NCBI GenBank assembly: GCA_963703335.1
Contig: OY969812.1
Location: 992,001 to 1,056,000 of the forward strand
Origin: VRUE01 sp963703335
GTDB taxonomy: Bacteria > Actinomycetota > Thermoleophilia > Solirubrobacterales > 70-9
Length of the DNA stretch: 64,000 nucleotides
Direction of reading: 5' to 3'
The position numbers were made by a program, and so were the translations under genes. Shown here in pieces: positions 61,589 through 64,000 of the stretch (position 1 is the first letter of the stretch; every line of letters starts with the position of its first letter). The notes below the pieces were generated by a model. That model ran no database searches, was not told the DNA's origin, and worked only from the letters and a program-made list of their open reading frames with translations.

Positions 61589-61598
61589 CGGTGCGTGA

Positions 61599-62567
61599 TT
61601 AGACCGGTCGGGCGAGGCTGAGGGCGTAGTCGCAGTCGGGGTCGGTGAACCAGCCGGCGATTTCCAGCCCCGCCTCTGCGTAGACGCGGTCGAGTTTCTC
61701 GTAGGTGAACTTTGAAGAGATCTCGGTACGCATCTCCTCGCCAGCGCCGAACTCGACGGAGAGGTCGAGATCGTCGAGGCGAACGGTCTGCGCGGCAAGC
61801 GAGCGCAGGCGGATGTCCATGCGCGCCTCGTCCTCGTCGTAGCGGGCGACGTGCTCGAAGGCCTCGGGGTCGAAGTCGGCGCCGAGCTCACGGTTCAACA
61901 CCTGCAGCACGTTCTTGTTGAACTCGGCGGTGACGCCTTCGGCGTCGTCGTAGGCGGCCTCGAGGCGTCCGGTGTCCTTAACCAGGTCAGTGCCGAGCAG
62001 CAGCCGGTCCCCCGGTCCCATCAACCCGGCGAGGCGGGTGAGGAAATCCCGGCGCGGAGCCGGGTAGAGGTTGCCGATCGTGCCGCCGAGGAAGGCGATC
62101 AAGCGGCCGCTATCGCCGTCAGGGATGCGCTCGAGGTGATGCTCGAAGTCGCAGACGAGCCCGCGCACGATCAGGCCCGGGTACTCGTCAACCAGCATCT
62201 CGGCCGTTTCGTGGGTGATCTCCTCGGAGATGTCGACGGGGACGTAGGTGTGCAGGCAGCCCGAGTCGCGCATCGCGTCGAGCAGGTGGCGCGTCTTTGC
62301 CGCCGAGCCGGAGCCAAGCTCAACCAGCGACCGCGGTTTTCCGGCAGCAGCGATGATCTCCGTTGCACGCGCGGCGAGAATCGCCCGCTCGGCCCGGGTC
62401 GGGTAGTACTCGTCGAGCTCGGTAATCTGCTCGAAGAGCTGTGAGCCGCGCTCGTCGTAGAAGTACTTGGGGGCAAGCTCCTTCGGCTCGGAGAGCAATC
62501 CGTCGCGCACATCGCGCGCCATCGTCGCCGCCGTGTCGGCATCTAGGTGGACCTCGATCGCGATCAT
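61599..62567 (-). CDS. egtD: Histidine N-alpha-methyltransferase (ergothioneine synthesis)
   Basis: 322 residues from the ATG at 62567 (4-base overlap with egtB; the longer upstream frame is antisense-like overlap with egtB). SAM motif SLVELGSGSAAKTRHLLDA, PKYFYDERGSQLFEQITELD and FLGGTIGNL are EgtD hallmarks. It trimethylates histidine to hercynine, the substrate of EgtB. Confidence 0.95.
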   Translation of the reverse strand: MIAIEVHLDADTAATMARDVRDGLLSEPKELAPKYFYDERGSQLFEQITELDEYYPTRAERAILAARATEIIAAAGKPRSLVELGSGSAAKTRHLLDAMRDSGCLHTYVPVDISEEITHETAEMLVDEYPGLIVRGLVCDFEHHLERIPDGDSGRLIAFLGGTIGNLYPAPRRDFLTRLAGLMGPGDRLLLGTDLVKDTGRLEAAYDDAEGVTAEFNKNVLQVLNRELGADFDPEAFEHVARYDEDEARMDIRLRSLAAQTVRLDDLDLSVEFGAGEEMRTEISSKFTYEKLDRVYAEAGLEIAGWFTDPDCDYALSLARPV

Positions 62568-63673
62568 GCGTCCCTCGCGAGGCGAATGCCGGAAAAGATC
62601 TGGCGGCGCTCCGGCAGGTCCCAGTTGCGGAAGCTGGGACGGGCGACGTTGGGATTGGTCGCCCAGGACGCGCCGCGCAGCACCTTGTACTCGTTGCCGA
62701 AGAACACCTGGGAGTACTCCGGGTACGGGAAAGCCTCGAAGCCGGGATAGGCGAGGAAGTCCGAGGAAGTCCATTCCCAGGCTTGGCCGACGCCCTCGAG
62801 CCGCGGACATGCCGCCTCCCACTCGTGCTCGATCGGCAGGCGCTTGCCGGCCCAGCGGGCTAGCGCATCGGCCTCATTCCAGGAGACATGGAGGACGGGA
62901 TGGGTCGGGTTGATCGGGTCGCGACCGCCCATTTTCGTCAGCACCCATCCCCCGTCACCTTCGCGCTCCCAGTACAGCGGAGGCTCAGCGGCGGTCTCCT
63001 CCATGAACTGGAGATACGTTGCATTGGTCACCGAGGTTCGATCGATCTCGAACGCGGCGAGCTCGACGGTGTGCCGAGGACGCTCGTTGTCGTAGGCAAA
63101 GCCATGTGCGGAGGCGCCGATCTCGTACTCGCCGGCGGGGATCGAAATCATCTCCGGGCCCGGTTCGGGCGCCTGGAGAACACCGAGCTCGGGATTGATC
63201 GGCTTGTAGCCGTCGATCATCTGCAGCAGCTGCAGCATCGTCTCGTTGTGCTGCTGCTCGTGCGCCAGCAGCATCTCGTAGATGAAGCCTTCGCGCAGCA
63301 GCGGTTCTGCAACAGAGTCGCCGATGTCGACATCGGCAAGCACCTCCAAGGTGCGCTCGCGCACGTCGGCCAGGTAGGCGCGCAGCTCGGCGTCGCGCAG
63401 GATCGGCAGCTCACCGCGCGTCTTGCGAGGGTTCTCGATCGCGTCGTAGAAGCGGCCCAGCTCTCCGTGCAGGGGCTCACGCTGGCCGATCGTCTGCACC
63501 AGCCAGAGCTCCTCGAAGTTGGCGATGTGGCCAAGGTCCCAGGCCAGCGGGCTGAGGATCGGCGAGTAGACACGGTTGAGCTGCTCGTCGTCGAGCGGCT
63601 CGATCAGCTCCAATGTGAACCGTCGCGCCTCGGCAAGGCGCTCCGCGATCGCTTCCTTGGAGCTCGGGGTCAC
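62564..63673 (-). CDS. egtB: Ergothioneine sulfoxide synthase EgtB
   Basis: 369 residues: DinB-like N-terminal domain and a C-terminal FGE-sulfatase fold. Iron ligands are His49 (GHIANFEE), His138 and His142 (AHEQQHNE). C-terminal ends ASWATNPNVARPSFRNWDLP and GIRLARDA are typical. It joins hercynine to a thiol donor with oxygen. Upstream of egtD. No egtA, egtC or egtE is in view, so the thiol donor (gamma-glutamylcysteine or cysteine) and lyase are open. Confidence 0.95.
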   Translation of the reverse strand: MTPSSKEAIAERLAEARRFTLELIEPLDDEQLNRVYSPILSPLAWDLGHIANFEELWLVQTIGQREPLHGELGRFYDAIENPRKTRGELPILRDAELRAYLADVRERTLEVLADVDIGDSVAEPLLREGFIYEMLLAHEQQHNETMLQLLQMIDGYKPINPELGVLQAPEPGPEMISIPAGEYEIGASAHGFAYDNERPRHTVELAAFEIDRTSVTNATYLQFMEETAAEPPLYWEREGDGGWVLTKMGGRDPINPTHPVLHVSWNEADALARWAGKRLPIEHEWEAACPRLEGVGQAWEWTSSDFLAYPGFEAFPYPEYSQVFFGNEYKVLRGASWATNPNVARPSFRNWDLPERRQIFSGIRLARDA

Positions 63674-63718
63674 CTCGGTGGCGATGCGAAAACCCTAGCG
63701 AGTTAAGCTGGCGCGCCT

Positions 63719-64000
63719 GTGAACATCGCTGAAACAAGTGCGCTGGTGGCGGGCGGGGCGTCGGGGCTCGGCGAGGCGACAGCGCGAGCGCTGATCGAGG
63801 CAGGTGCGACGGTGACGATTGCCGATCTCAATGCCGAGAAGGGAGAGGCGCTGGCGGCGGAGCTGGGACCGGGCGCCACGTTCGTGCAGACGGACGTGAC
63901 CGACGAGGCGGCGGTGTCGGCTGCGGTCGAGCGAGCGGCGACGCACGACGGCGGCCTGCGCATCTCGGTCTGCTGCGCTGGGATCGGCTGGGCCGAACGG
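63719..64000 (+). CDS. Short-chain dehydrogenase, type II 3-hydroxyacyl-CoA dehydrogenase-like (3' end cut)
   Basis: From a GTG at 63719, 94 residues to the window edge: NAD-binding SALVAGGASGLGEATARALI, VTIADLNAEKGEALAAELG and CCAGIGWAER. The glycine motif and NAG-like CAG put it in the classical SDR family, and the CAGIGWAER stretch is typical of 3-hydroxyacyl-CoA dehydrogenase type 2. The catalytic Ser-Tyr-Lys lies beyond the window. It fits the fatty-acid catabolism theme and is divergent from egtB across 45 bases. Confidence 0.8.
   Translation, partial: MNIAETSALVAGGASGLGEATARALIEAGATVTIADLNAEKGEALAAELGPGATFVQTDVTDEAAVSAAVERAATHDGGLRISVCCAGIGWAER

Noticed and set aside
62568..62822. Longer N terminus of EgtD
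   Set aside because: The added 85 residues come from another frame of egtB; the ATG at 62567 forms an ATGA overlap and matches the family start.

Overview
The window is GC-rich (only short AT-rich patches, mostly in promoters) and densely coded on both strands. The gene content suggests an actinobacterium of the class Thermoleophilia (Solirubrobacterales-like); this is an inference from gene families, not from a marker tree. Supporting families are a LLM-type (F420-class) oxidoreductase, the ergothioneine genes egtB/egtD, a paired ArsA-like ATPase operon as in mycobacteria, a methyltransferase-GH57-GT4 operon like the mycobacterial methylglucose lipopolysaccharide genes, tandem winged-helix regulators, a monoderm type IV pilus cluster without pilQ, and class II fructose-1,6-bisphosphatase.

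Region 1 (1-17 kb) is acyl-CoA and organic-acid catabolism: etfBA, a split B12-dependent acyl-CoA mutase (separate catalytic and cobalamin subunits), a HAD phosphatase, thiolase, aldehyde dehydrogenase, acyl-CoA dehydrogenase and the mutase chaperone MeaB. Between them lie a leucyl aminopeptidase, an XRE/nucleotidyltransferase toxin-antitoxin-like pair, a hotdog thioesterase divergent from an HxlR regulator with twin operators, and a DipZ-type thiol-disulfide protein. Several gene junctions carry long perfect inverted repeats. Region 2 (17-27 kb) has a decayed VapBC pair, an XRE regulator, the methyltransferase-GH57-GT4 operon (GH57 is frameshifted), a second methyltransferase, HipBA with three evenly spaced operators, a class III nucleotidyl cyclase and gamma-glutamyltransferase.

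Region 3 (27-33 kb) has ftsZ and a ParA-like gene, whose N-terminal linkers share a repeated DNA segment, divergent from two ArsA-like ATPases. Region 4 (33.8-52.6 kb) is a type IV pilus locus, all on the minus strand: pilM/N/O, a PilP-position protein, prepilin peptidase, two minor pilins, a 779-residue nine-repeat secreted propeller-like protein, pilA behind a cyclic-di-GMP-I riboswitch, a Fic enzyme, pilC, pilT, pilB, a PilX-like protein and a second pilT. The pilus therefore appears to be wired to c-di-GMP, and the large repeat protein is a candidate adhesin or tip protein.

Region 5 (52.6-64 kb) starts with the primary sigma factor gene, which has a consensus promoter and a terminator-like hairpin in its leader. 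Then come a YihY family membrane protein, a block of four regulators (two TetR, two paralogous winged-helix proteins), glpX, a LLM oxidoreductase, a basic Lys/Ala-rich protein, egtD/egtB and a truncated short-chain dehydrogenase. No rRNA, tRNA, CRISPR array or complete insertion sequence was recognised.
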